From an uncultured Brachyspira sp. (GTDB lineage: Bacteria; Spirochaetota; Brachyspiria; Brachyspirales; Brachyspiraceae): a DNA stretch of 6,757 nucleotides. The stretch covers positions 1 to 6,757 of the forward strand of contig CAKVCG010000092.1 of NCBI GenBank assembly GCA_934725525.1, given 5' to 3'. Both the position numbers and the translations under genes were made by a program. This document shows, piece after piece, positions 1 through 6,296 of this stretch. The stretch's first letter is position 1; every line of letters starts with the position of its first letter. Under the pieces are notes generated by a model. The model did not search any database. It worked only from the letters and a program-made list of their open reading frames with translations, and was not told the origin of the DNA.

Positions 1-2
1 TA

Positions 3-248
3 ATTATAATCTCAATTTTATTTATTCTGCCTGCAATAATAAGTTATAATATAATTAATTCAAATTATTTAATCGTAGTCGAACGCTCGAATTTATACAA
101 AGGAGAAAGCGAAAGAGCCGATATAATTTCAATAATTAACGAAGGCGAAAAGTTTAGAATATTAAAAGAATATAGCAATTGGTATTATGTAAAAAACTCT
201 TCTTTTTCAAAAGGTTGGATAAATAAATCGTTTGTAGAAAAAATATAA
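3..248 (+). CDS. C-terminal part of a membrane-anchored bacterial SH3-domain protein (5' end outside window)
   Basis: An open frame runs in from the left edge and ends at TAA 246-248, giving 81 visible residues. The first ~18 residues (IIISILFILPAIISYNII) are a strongly hydrophobic membrane segment. The rest is a compact bacterial SH3 (SH3b, SH3_3-like) domain: VVERSNLYKGES in place of the usual LNVRSGPS strand, then INEGEKFRILKEYSNWYYVK and SKGWINKSFVEKI, which match the family's GE-x-VxVL...GWYKV...GWV pattern. Such domains usually sit on the outer face of the membrane and bind peptide or cell-wall ligands. A TM segment followed by a C-terminal SH3 is also the tail layout of BatE-type TPR proteins, but the N-terminus is not visible, so that identity is only a possibility. 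No start can be assigned. It is convergent with the sugar-acid operon that ends at 396. Confidence 0.8.
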   Translation: MIISILFILPAIISYNIINSNYLIVVERSNLYKGESERADIISIINEGEKFRILKEYSNWYYVKNSSFSKGWINKSFVEKI

Positions 249-261
249 ATAAAAAATCGAT

Positions 262-349
262 GAAAACGCTAAATAAGAAACCACTTGAGGCTAACCCTTA
301 CCACAGGAATACCGTTGGCGATAGGTGGACAGAAGTCCGAACGCTTAAC
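262..349 (+). ncRNA. Candidate structured RNA of unknown family (GC-rich island)
   Basis: No protein gene occupies 249-395. Within it, 281-346 has 35 G/C in 66 bases (53%) in a genome otherwise near 30%, a known hallmark of structured RNA in AT-rich genomes. It folds by hand. Outer helix: CCACTTG 281-287 with TAGGTGG 322-328. Inner helix: GCTAAC 290-295 with GTTGGC 314-319. These are separated by a small AG/GA internal loop (288-289 and 320-321), with an 18-nt apical loop that can hold CCT/AGG (296-298 and 305-307). A second hairpin, GGAC-AGAA-GTCC (327-338), abuts or competes with the outer helix. Four of the 13 pairs in the two main helices are G-U on the plus strand and would be A-C mismatches on the minus strand, which favours plus-strand transcription. 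AACGCT occurs on both flanks (265-270 and 340-345). I do not recognise a known family. It could be a 3'UTR element of the SH3 gene or an independent small RNA. No promoter or clear terminator was found. Confidence 0.4.
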
Positions 350-395
350 AAAAATTTTTGAATATAAAATATAATAACTATAAATTTACTTATCG

Positions 396-1382
396 CTATT
401 TTTGTAAAATGTTTGCCATCTCTATAGCGTTTATCATGCTTGTATGGTCGGCTATTCTTTTTTTAACTATATTAAAAGCTGTCCCATGGTCTACGGAAGT
501 TCTTATAAAAGGAAGTCCAGCGGTAACATTTACTCCGCTTTCAAGCCCAAGCATTTTTATTGCAATATGTCCTTGGTCATGATACATAGCTATAACCATG
601 TCAAACTCTCCCAAAGTCGCTCTGAGAAATACGGTATCTGGAGGTTCTGGTCCTATAATATTTACTCCTTCGGATTTAAGTTCATTTAAAGCTGGAATTA
701 TAATATCTATCTCTTCTTTTCCAAAAAGTCCGTTTTCTCCCGCATGAGGATTAAGTCCCGCTATAGCTATTTTAGGATTTTCTACTCCCAAAAGTTTAAG
801 AAAATTACTCGCTATAATAGCGACATCTTTAATTCTTTCTTTAGATAAATTCTGTATGACATTTAAAAGGCTCGTATGCGTAGTAACATGTATAACTTTT
901 AATTTAGGACTGCACAAAACCATTCCATACTTGCTAACATTTGACATACCAGCTAAAATTTCGGTATGCCCAGGATAATGATAACCCGCTAAAGCGAGAG
1001 CTTCTTTATTTAAGGGAGCGGTAACTATGCTTTTTATCTTTTTATCCAAAGCAAGATTAATTGCAAATTCAAGATATTTAAACGAAGCGTTTCCGCACTC
1101 TTTTTGAACTTTGCCTAATTCTATTTCGGGAAGTTCGGGATACGAGTCTATAACTGGTATAGTATTATCTTTATAATTATACTCGTCTATATAAGATATT
1201 TCCTCTATTTTTATTTTATTATCAAGTTTCATATCTTTAGCCGTTTCTTCCAATAATCTTTTACTTCCAGAAACAAGAAGTTTTGTATTTTTTATTCTAT
1301 CGTCTAAAAACGATTTTATAATTACTTCGGGACCTATTCCTGCAGGGTCGCCCATAGTAATAACTATTATAGAATCTTTCAT
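396..1382 (-). CDS. pdxA2: PdxA2-type D-threonate/D-erythronate 4-phosphate dehydrogenase
   Basis: 328 residues, close to E. coli PdxA (329). Family motifs in order: MGDPAGIGPE (10-19), TAPLNKEAL (121-129), YPGHTE (136-141), VTTHTSL (166-172), NPHAGE (211-216), YHDQGH (267-272) and the GLPFIRTSVDHGTAFN block (289-304). H169, H213 and H268 match the three divalent-metal histidines of PdxA. The active-site stretch reads YHDQGHIAIK; as I recall, PdxA2 proteins have this form and pyridoxine-pathway PdxA has YHDQGLPVLK. PdxA2 oxidises D-threonate or D-erythronate 4-phosphate with NAD+; the 3-keto acid loses CO2 to give dihydroxyacetone phosphate. This is a cytosolic enzyme and the last gene of the operon, 38 nt after the kinase, an arrangement that points to sugar-acid catabolism rather than vitamin B6 synthesis. 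The start at 1382 has an AAGGAGA site about 10 nt upstream. No clear terminator follows the TAG stop. Confidence 0.9.
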   Translation of the reverse strand: MKDSIIVITMGDPAGIGPEVIIKSFLDDRIKNTKLLVSGSKRLLEETAKDMKLDNKIKIEEISYIDEYNYKDNTIPVIDSYPELPEIELGKVQKECGNASFKYLEFAINLALDKKIKSIVTAPLNKEALALAGYHYPGHTEILAGMSNVSKYGMVLCSPKLKVIHVTTHTSLLNVIQNLSKERIKDVAIIASNFLKLLGVENPKIAIAGLNPHAGENGLFGKEEIDIIIPALNELKSEGVNIIGPEPPDTVFLRATLGEFDMVIAMYHDQGHIAIKMLGLESGVNVTAGLPFIRTSVDHGTAFNIVKKRIADHTSMINAIEMANILQK

Positions 1383-1420
1383 TTAAAATATTCTCCTTTT
1401 ATTCAAATCAAAAAATAATT

Positions 1421-2662
1421 CTATTTATCATAAAATTTCATCACATCTAAATACAAATCCTCGTTTCCAAATCCGCCAGCTTTAGTGCCTATTTGTAAAC
1501 AAGGATATTCCCCGTCCAAAATAATGCCGTAAGGAACTCCGTTTTCTATTTCTCCTAATATTTTAATTTCATTTGCATTAAATTCTCTAATAATATGTAT
1601 AGCCGTATTTCCACCGCTCACAAACAAGGCTTTTATCCTCGTCCAACTCAAAATATATTTTATTAGCTTTGCGGTTAAATGCGATATATATTCTGGCATT
1701 TGCTCTTCGCTTATAGAATATTTTTCAGCATAAAATTTATTTTCTTCTCTATCTTCTTTTTTAATAGTAACAGATATTATAATATGCTTTTTTTGTTTTA
1801 AAGCAAATTCTATTTGCGCGTTTAAGTCTTTTTTAAGCTCTTCGATATTATTAGAAAAAAACAAATCTTTATTTATATCTATAATTTGAGCGTATTTATC
1901 GGATATTTTATTTAACTGAATTATAGATTTTGAAGAGAGAGAACCTGATACAAAACAAATAGGTAAAAAATCCCCAATATTATGCATAAGCGCATCCGCA
2001 AAACCCGCGCATCCCACGCATAATATTGTATCCAAATATTTATAAACTATTTTAGAAAGCGAAATTAAGTCCTCTTCTTTTTCGCCATCGCATATATAAA
2101 CCACTTTTTTATTATTTTTCAAATCAGATTTAAATTCTTCTTCAAATTTTCCGTTTAGTATATTCTCTACTCCGACATTTTTTATATTATACGAATCGGA
2201 TATTTTTAATATCTCTGCAATATTTGAGGTTTTTATAGGATTCACAGGGTCTTTAGCAAAATCGGTTTCATTTAATGGCATTCCTGCAACATAGCTAATT
2301 CCATTTTGGACGGTTCGATTCATACTTGGAAAAGCGTTGGCAATAACGCATATTTTTTTATTTAATTTACTTAAAAGAGTTTCTATTTCCGCTCCAATAT
2401 TTCCTCTAAAAGTAGAATCTATTTTTTTATATATCTTTTGATTTTCTAAATATTTTGAAATATTTTCTATTCTTCTTACGGCTTCTTTTTCGTCTATTAA
2501 ACGAGTTTCGGTATTTACCACTAAAACATCGGATTTAGCTAAATCCAAATTATCATTATTTATTACGGAAGTATCATAGCCCTTCTTGGCAAATTTAACT
2601 CCCGTATCGTTAGCTCCTGTAAAATCGTCAGCTATAATTAAAATATTTTTTGGTGTTTTCAT
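1421..2662 (-). CDS. dtnK: Four-carbon acid sugar kinase, DUF1537 family (DtnK-like)
   Basis: 413 residues, a usual length for the DUF1537 kinases (DtnK, DenK, OtnK). The N-terminal domain opens with ILIIADDFTGANDTG (7-21), the family's acid-sugar binding signature, and carries KKIDSTFRGNIGAE (79-92) and DPVNPIKTSNI (138-148). The C-terminal nucleotide-binding domain carries VGCAGFA (216-222), VSGSLSSKS (238-246), VSGGNTA (348-354) and GTKAGGFG (392-399). Characterised members phosphorylate D-threonate, L-threonate or erythronate at O4 with ATP. Pairing with PdxA2 is the D-threonate (DtnK) arrangement, since OtnK partners (OtnC, OtnI, LtnD/DenD) are absent here. The exact substrate cannot be read from sequence. 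The start at 2662 fits the family N-terminus, but no Shine-Dalgarno is visible just upstream (AAAAGAATAAAT only), and the permease stop is 13 nt away, so initiation may rely on translational coupling. Confidence 0.88.
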   Translation of the reverse strand: MKTPKNILIIADDFTGANDTGVKFAKKGYDTSVINNDNLDLAKSDVLVVNTETRLIDEKEAVRRIENISKYLENQKIYKKIDSTFRGNIGAEIETLLSKLNKKICVIANAFPSMNRTVQNGISYVAGMPLNETDFAKDPVNPIKTSNIAEILKISDSYNIKNVGVENILNGKFEEEFKSDLKNNKKVVYICDGEKEEDLISLSKIVYKYLDTILCVGCAGFADALMHNIGDFLPICFVSGSLSSKSIIQLNKISDKYAQIIDINKDLFFSNNIEELKKDLNAQIEFALKQKKHIIISVTIKKEDREENKFYAEKYSISEEQMPEYISHLTAKLIKYILSWTRIKALFVSGGNTAIHIIREFNANEIKILGEIENGVPYGIILDGEYPCLQIGTKAGGFGNEDLYLDVMKFYDK

Positions 2663-2675
2663 AATATTAATTATA

Positions 2676-3632
2676 TTATTTATTCTTTTCTAACTTAAAT
2701 AAAAAATCCACTAATAATGGGCATAATATCGCCGTAATTACAATAGACGCACTTATTTGAACTGTTGCAGATGAAACGGCAAACTGCCATGAAGGGTCTA
2801 CCATCGCTATTGCCGCTGGAGTTCCCACAGCATTTCCTGCGGTTGTAGCAATTGCAGCGCCCACAGCGGAACTTACTCTATCTTTCTTTGGAATTAAAAA
2901 CTTATATAATAGATATCCTCCAAATCCTGTTACAATAACAGTTAATAATCCTAATAAAATTCCTGAAAGCCCAGCTTCTAAAATACTTTTTAAATTAAGT
3001 CCAGCTCCTAAAGAAAAAGCGAAAAACGGTATGGATAAACTTATACCAGGTTTTAAAAATTCTCTAACATCTTTATCTAAATTGCCTAAAATCATACCAA
3101 TTAATATTGGAAGGACGCAAGCTACAAGAGACATTAATGGAATTGAAGCCATTCCCGCAGCACCCATAGCAACCATTGTAAAAAAAGGACCATCATTAGT
3201 AGAAATTATAGCAACCGCTCCTATATCGCTTTCATTTCCATATTTTTGAGCAAGCGCAGTATATAACCCACCATTAGAATTAGTCATTGCACCAATCAAA
3301 GCTATAGGCGTTAAACCCAACAAAGTAGCATTTTGTCCACCTATTTTACCTAAAATAATACCAATACTCATTCCAAGTAAAACTTTTCCAGCATTAATAA
3401 CAAATCCTTTATATAAACTAATACCAGCGGCTTTTATAGTTATTTGAGCGCCACTGCAAAATAAAAGTAAGGCTATTAGGGCGGTAGCGCTATTTTTAAA
3501 TAACGCTGTAGTAAAACTGCCAATTTCTAAACTTTTAGGAATAAAAGTATTAACTATACAGCCTAAAAATAGGAATACTATCATCATTCCACCAGGAATT
3601 TTATTAATAGTTTTTAAAATTGGAATATTCAT
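2676..3632 (-). CDS. kdgT: 2-keto-3-deoxygluconate permease, KdgT family
   Basis: 318 residues (E. coli KdgT is about 327). Nearly the whole chain is hydrophobic, with about ten membrane segments. Recognisable KdgT stretches are KIPGGMMIVFLFLG (11-24), MTNSNGGLYTALAQKYG (116-132), GPFFTMVAMGAAGMAS (148-163), ILGNLDKDVREFL (181-193), IPFFAFSLG (201-209) and a Gly/Ala-rich segment around AGNAVGTPAAIA (265-276). The family imports 2-keto-3-deoxygluconate with protons across the inner membrane; related members probably carry other sugar acids. Here the cargo is presumably the substrate of the flanking dehydratase or kinase rather than necessarily KDG. AAGGAG lies about 7 nt before the ATG at 3632, and the gap to the upstream dehydratase gene is 20 nt, so they are co-transcribed. 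Confidence 0.92.
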   Translation of the reverse strand: MNIPILKTINKIPGGMMIVFLFLGCIVNTFIPKSLEIGSFTTALFKNSATALIALLLFCSGAQITIKAAGISLYKGFVINAGKVLLGMSIGIILGKIGGQNATLLGLTPIALIGAMTNSNGGLYTALAQKYGNESDIGAVAIISTNDGPFFTMVAMGAAGMASIPLMSLVACVLPILIGMILGNLDKDVREFLKPGISLSIPFFAFSLGAGLNLKSILEAGLSGILLGLLTVIVTGFGGYLLYKFLIPKKDRVSSAVGAAIATTAGNAVGTPAAIAMVDPSWQFAVSSATVQISASIVITAILCPLLVDFLFKLEKNK

Positions 3633-3652
3633 TTGATTTCTCCTTAAAAAAT

Positions 3653-4813
3653 TTAAAATGTTGAAGTTAATTTATACATTCCGAATTCGTCATGTCCGAG
3701 AGCTTCGGTTTTAGTTTGCTTGCCATTACAAACCGCTATTATTTCATTCCATAACCTTTCAGTAGCTTCGTCTAAAGTCTCTTTACCCAATAGCACATCT
3801 CCAGCTGATATATCTATATTTTCAGACATTTTATTATAGGTTTCATAATTACCTGTTATTTTTATTACAGGAGCTATTGGAAAACCTGTTGGGGTTCCTC
3901 GTCCAGTAGTAAATATACAAATTTGACAACCACCAGCTATCATACCCGTCATAGATTCTATATCTTGTCCAGGAGTATCCATAATATATAATCCTTTACC
4001 ACTTGGAGCTTCGCTATAATCAAGCACTCCCATAAGCGGACTAGTGCCTCCTTTATGTATGCAACCTAAAGATTTTTCTTCAATAGAACTAATTCCACCT
4101 TCTATATTACCAGGTGTAGGTTGACTTCCTCTAAAATCTACTCCCATTGATTTTGCTTTTTCCTCGCAATCTCTAACCATTTTTATTAATTTATCAGCAT
4201 CTTCTTTGTTAACTGCTCTTCTTGCCATTACATGTTCAGCTCCTATAATTTCAGCCGTTTCTGAAAACATCGAAGTTCCTCCAAGAGAAATCAATTTATC
4301 AGATACTTTCCCATGAATTGGATTAGATATCAAGCCAGATGTAAAATCCGAACCTCCACATTCCATAGCGAGACGCAATTTAGATATATCAAATTCGCTT
4401 TTTTTCATTACAGAAAGTTTTTGAGCCATTTCTCTAGCTATAGCAAGTCCTTTAGACATGGTGCTTAAAGTTCCGCCACATTCTTGTATAACTAAATATC
4501 TAGAATCTTTTCCAGTTTTTTCTTTGATTTTATCCGAAACATCTTTAGCTTGTATCCCATCACAACCCAAACCTATAACCAAAACTGCCCCTACATTTGG
4601 ATTACATCCAAGTCCAACTAATGTTTTTTCCACTAAATCCATATCTGGTTTTACCTGACAACAACCATGTTGATTTGCTATAGCTATAGCGCCGTTTATT
4701 TGATTAGCAATATTTCTGGCTGTAACATATCCGCAAACTGAAGAAGGTATAATCAAAAGATGATTTCTTATACCGCAATCTCCATTTTCTCTTATATAAC
4801 CTTCAATTTTCAT
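3653..4813 (-). CDS. uxaA: UxaA-family altronate dehydratase, large (catalytic) subunit
   Basis: 386 residues, equal to the C-terminal domain of E. coli UxaA (whole protein about 495). Motifs in order: GIRNHL (14-19), HGCCQ (49-53), GLGCDG (81-86), QECGGT (110-115), MECGGSDFTSGLISNP (150-165), ETAEIIGAEH (185-194), PTPGNIEGGISSIEEKSLG (232-250), CIHKGGTSPL (251-260) and FTTGRGTPTGFP (301-312). Conserved cysteines in these blocks fit metal dependence, as in UxaA (Fe2+) and GarD. Characterised homologues dehydrate D-altronate or D-galactarate to 2-keto-3-deoxy acids. The N-terminal SAF domain is a separate gene directly upstream (21 nt gap). AAAGGAGT lies about 8 nt before this ATG, so the split is genuine and not a sequencing frameshift. 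The substrate is uncertain because the neighbouring kinase and dehydrogenase act on four-carbon acids. Confidence 0.9.
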   Translation of the reverse strand: MKIEGYIRENGDCGIRNHLLIIPSSVCGYVTARNIANQINGAIAIANQHGCCQVKPDMDLVEKTLVGLGCNPNVGAVLVIGLGCDGIQAKDVSDKIKEKTGKDSRYLVIQECGGTLSTMSKGLAIAREMAQKLSVMKKSEFDISKLRLAMECGGSDFTSGLISNPIHGKVSDKLISLGGTSMFSETAEIIGAEHVMARRAVNKEDADKLIKMVRDCEEKAKSMGVDFRGSQPTPGNIEGGISSIEEKSLGCIHKGGTSPLMGVLDYSEAPSGKGLYIMDTPGQDIESMTGMIAGGCQICIFTTGRGTPTGFPIAPVIKITGNYETYNKMSENIDISAGDVLLGKETLDEATERLWNEIIAVCNGKQTKTEALGHDEFGMYKLTSTF

Positions 4814-4834
4814 AAAAAATACTCCTTTTATTTA

Positions 4835-5143
4835 TTAATTTTTATCTCCACGCGCTCTTAAACTTTCTAAATTATGCACATGAACATAATCACCCTTTTT
4901 TATATTAGATGTAGCTCCGCCTATACTTTCTCCGTATTTAATAATATGCTCTCCTTTATTTATATCCATTAAGCTTAATTTATGACCAAAAGGTATATCA
5001 TTATTAACTTTAATGGATATAGAGTTGCCAGCTTTTATAAAAATAGCATTTTCTCCTTTTTTTATACTGCTTAAAGCCGTAACCACATTATCTTTTTCAT
5101 CAATCAATAAGCAATTATATTTGGATTGATTTGCATTAGACAT
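4835..5143 (-). CDS. SAF-domain small subunit of UxaA-family dehydratase
   Basis: 102 residues, matching the N-terminal SAF domain of UxaA/GarD. After an AFP/SAF-like beta region (SIKKGENAIFIKAG, 27-40) comes the diagnostic block: IPFGHKLSLMDINKGEHI (50-67), IKYGESIGGATSNIKKGD (67-84), then YVHVHNLESLRARGD (85-99). In the fused enzyme this domain packs on the catalytic domain and is thought to help bind substrate. Here it would form a heteromer with the product of the next gene. AAAGGAG precedes the ATG at 5143. It is the first structural gene after the regulator, whose stop is 67 nt upstream. The short C-terminal tail RGDKN ends where fused proteins continue into the linker. Confidence 0.9.
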   Translation of the reverse strand: MSNANQSKYNCLLIDEKDNVVTALSSIKKGENAIFIKAGNSISIKVNNDIPFGHKLSLMDINKGEHIIKYGESIGGATSNIKKGDYVHVHNLESLRARGDKN

Positions 5144-5210
5144 ATAATACTCCTTTAATTTAAAATAATTTTTTATATATTAATTTAATATATTCCTTAT
5201 TTCTTTAAAA
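5144..5210 (-). promoter_or_regulatory. deoR-uxaA intergenic gap with perfect 9-bp AT palindrome (5175-5193), candidate operator
   Basis: The 67-nt gap between the regulator stop and the small dehydratase gene holds ATATATTAA-T-TTAATATAT, a perfect inverted repeat with a one-base centre at 5184. Its first part, with two preceding T's (TTATATATTAATTTA, 5173-5187), recurs exactly at 6125-6139 upstream of the regulator. There is no GC stem or U-tract, so it is not a classical terminator. DeoR repressors often bind paired or spaced operators, so an operator role is an inference. In so AT-rich a genome chance is a real alternative. I see no convincing separate -35/-10 pair here. Confidence 0.3.
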
Positions 5211-5984
5211 TTATATTTCATTTTGTCCCTCCTTACATATTTTTATTTTTATACCCTGACGAATAAAATCTCTATATGTATTTTTATCTATATTCTCGTC
5301 CGTATATATATTGTCAAATTCTCTCAATCCGCATATTTCAATGAAACCTCTTTTCATAAATTTACTGCTATCCGCTAAAAGTATTTTATGATAAGCTCTT
5401 GAAATAAATTTTTTCTTTATATTTCCTCTTTCAAGATGAGGAGAAGATAATATTCCGTCATTTGATATTGCCGATATTCCCATTATAAGCAAGTCGACAT
5501 TTATTGAATTAATAAACTCGTCTTGCAAATTAAACGAAGCGCTACAATATTCTTTTGATATAAATCCGCCCAAAATATAAACTTCATGATAAGGGAAAAG
5601 ATAATTCGCTATAATTATATCGTTTGTTATTATTCTCAAATTATTTTTATCTTTAAGCAATTTTGCGATTTCATAACATGTGCTTCCAGAATCTATTATT
5701 AAAGTTTGGTCATCTTGTATATTCTTTACCGCTTCTTTAGCTATTAATCTTTTTGCTTCTATATTGTTTTCTTTTCTGATTTTATAAGGACTTTCTTTAT
5801 GAAGCTCTATCTTTATAGCGCCACCATGAGTTTTTATAAGTTTATTTTCTCTATCAAGCTTTGAAAGATATCTTCTTACCGTCATATCGCTTATATTAAA
5901 TTTGCTTGCTATATCTTTAACAGAAAGATAATTTTTCACTTCAAGCATTTTTAGTATTTCGTTCTTTTTAATTTCTTTCGTCAT
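5211..5984 (-). CDS. DeoR-family transcriptional regulator of the sugar-acid operon
   Basis: 257 residues, typical DeoR/GlpR length. The N-terminal winged helix-turn-helix spans about 5-57: EILKMLEVKNYLSVKDIA, NISDMTVRRYLSKLDR, then the wing IKTHGGAI. The C-terminal sensor (DeoRC, phosphosugar-isomerase-like) spans about 75-250, with effector-loop motifs DSGST (98-102), TND (120-122), LGG (138-140) and ADSSKF (204-209). Family members usually repress a neighbouring carbon-source operon and release DNA on binding a phosphorylated intermediate. Here the obvious inducer candidate is a 4-phosphorylated tetronate or another pathway phosphate (inference). It is the first gene after a strong promoter and probably leads the operon, so autoregulation is likely. 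The start at 5984 has a modest AAGG about 9 nt upstream and fits the HTH start. Confidence 0.92.
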   Translation of the reverse strand: MTKEIKKNEILKMLEVKNYLSVKDIASKFNISDMTVRRYLSKLDRENKLIKTHGGAIKIELHKESPYKIRKENNIEAKRLIAKEAVKNIQDDQTLIIDSGSTCYEIAKLLKDKNNLRIITNDIIIANYLFPYHEVYILGGFISKEYCSASFNLQDEFINSINVDLLIMGISAISNDGILSSPHLERGNIKKKFISRAYHKILLADSSKFMKRGFIEICGLREFDNIYTDENIDKNTYRDFIRQGIKIKICKEGQNEI

Positions 5985-6001
5985 TTTTTAAGCCTTAATC
6001 T

Positions 6002-6017
6002 TGTTTACTTTCAAACA
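6002..6017 (-). promoter_or_regulatory. Inverted repeat TGTTT-N6-AAACA, candidate operator downstream of deoR promoter
   Basis: Read on the minus strand as TGTTTGAAAGTAAACA, this has 5-bp perfect arms around a 6-nt centre. It lies 10-25 nt downstream of the -10 box, covering roughly the transcription start and early leader. A repressor bound there would block transcription initiation, so DeoR autoregulation is plausible. It does not match the CcpA cre consensus because the central CG is missing and the spacing is wrong. Binding is inferred from position and symmetry only. Confidence 0.35.
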
Positions 6018-6027
6018 TTATATTTAT

Positions 6028-6056
6028 AGTATAACACATAAATGATTTAAAGTCAA
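6028..6056 (-). promoter_or_regulatory. Sigma-70 promoter for deoR and the downstream operon
   Basis: On the minus strand, TTGACT (6051-6056) is followed after exactly 17 nt (6034-6050) by TATACT (6028-6033). Each box matches five of six positions of the TTGACA/TATAAT consensus at optimal spacing. Transcription should start near 6021, giving a leader of about 36 nt to the deoR ATG at 5984. It is the only strong promoter-like pair I found pointing into the operon. The A/T-tract-rich DNA immediately upstream (6060-6105) could act as an UP-like element. Confidence 0.75.
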
Positions 6057-6125
6057 CACTTTATTTAAATTTTTTTTGTATTTTTAACATTTTTTATATT
6101 TTTTCATAGTAAAAAGTTTAAAAAT

Positions 6126-6296
6126 TATATATTAATTTATGAATATCAAGTTATTTTTACTTCAGATACTGCCGTAATTTTAAATTTAAAATGCTCCAAA
6201 TCTCTTACAAATATTAGCCCAAATTTAAATTTTGCTATAGTTGGACTTATAATTAAAAGCGGAGTAAAAGGATATGATGAAATTAGATTTAGATAA
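6126..6296 (+). pseudogene. Protein-like remnant without a start codon, unrecognised
   Basis: A plus-strand frame ends at TAA 6294-6296 and encodes a protein-like stretch containing EYQVIFTSDTAVILNLKCSK, then NLNFAIVGLIIKSGVKG and a YDEIRFR tail. The mix of hydrophobic and charged residues resembles real coding sequence more than random AT-rich DNA. No in-frame ATG, GTG or TTG with a ribosome site precedes it; upstream the frame turns into poly-Phe/Lys noise and meets a stop at 6066. I read it as the 3' remnant of a lost gene; I do not recognise the family. It could also be a chance open frame. Confidence 0.3.

Noticed and set aside
281..346. Fragment of 16S rRNA 3' region, SRP RNA or tRNA
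   Set aside because: There is loose resemblance to a helix-44-like stem and AGAAGTC, but the invariant GTAACAAGG of 16S, the GGAAGGAAGCAG core of SRP RNA and the T-loop of tRNA are all absent.
358..689. Small plus-strand open frames (358-582 and 444-689)
   Set aside because: They lie antisense to the well-supported pdxA2 gene, overlap each other and have no recognisable domain.
396..1382. Canonical pyridoxine-pathway PdxA
   Set aside because: The YHDQGHIAIK signature and the operon with a DUF1537 kinase, permease and DeoR regulator favour PdxA2. A B6 role cannot be wholly excluded without a phylogeny.
3031..3249. Plus-strand 72-codon open frame
   Set aside because: It is a shadow of kdgT on the opposite strand, whose KdgT motifs run through the whole interval.
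4458..4658. Plus-strand 66-codon open frame
   Set aside because: It is a shadow of the UxaA large-subunit gene, including its GLGCDG and QECGGT motifs.
6002..6017. CcpA catabolite-response element (cre)
   Set aside because: It lacks the central CG and the 14-nt cre spacing; it is only a simple inverted repeat.
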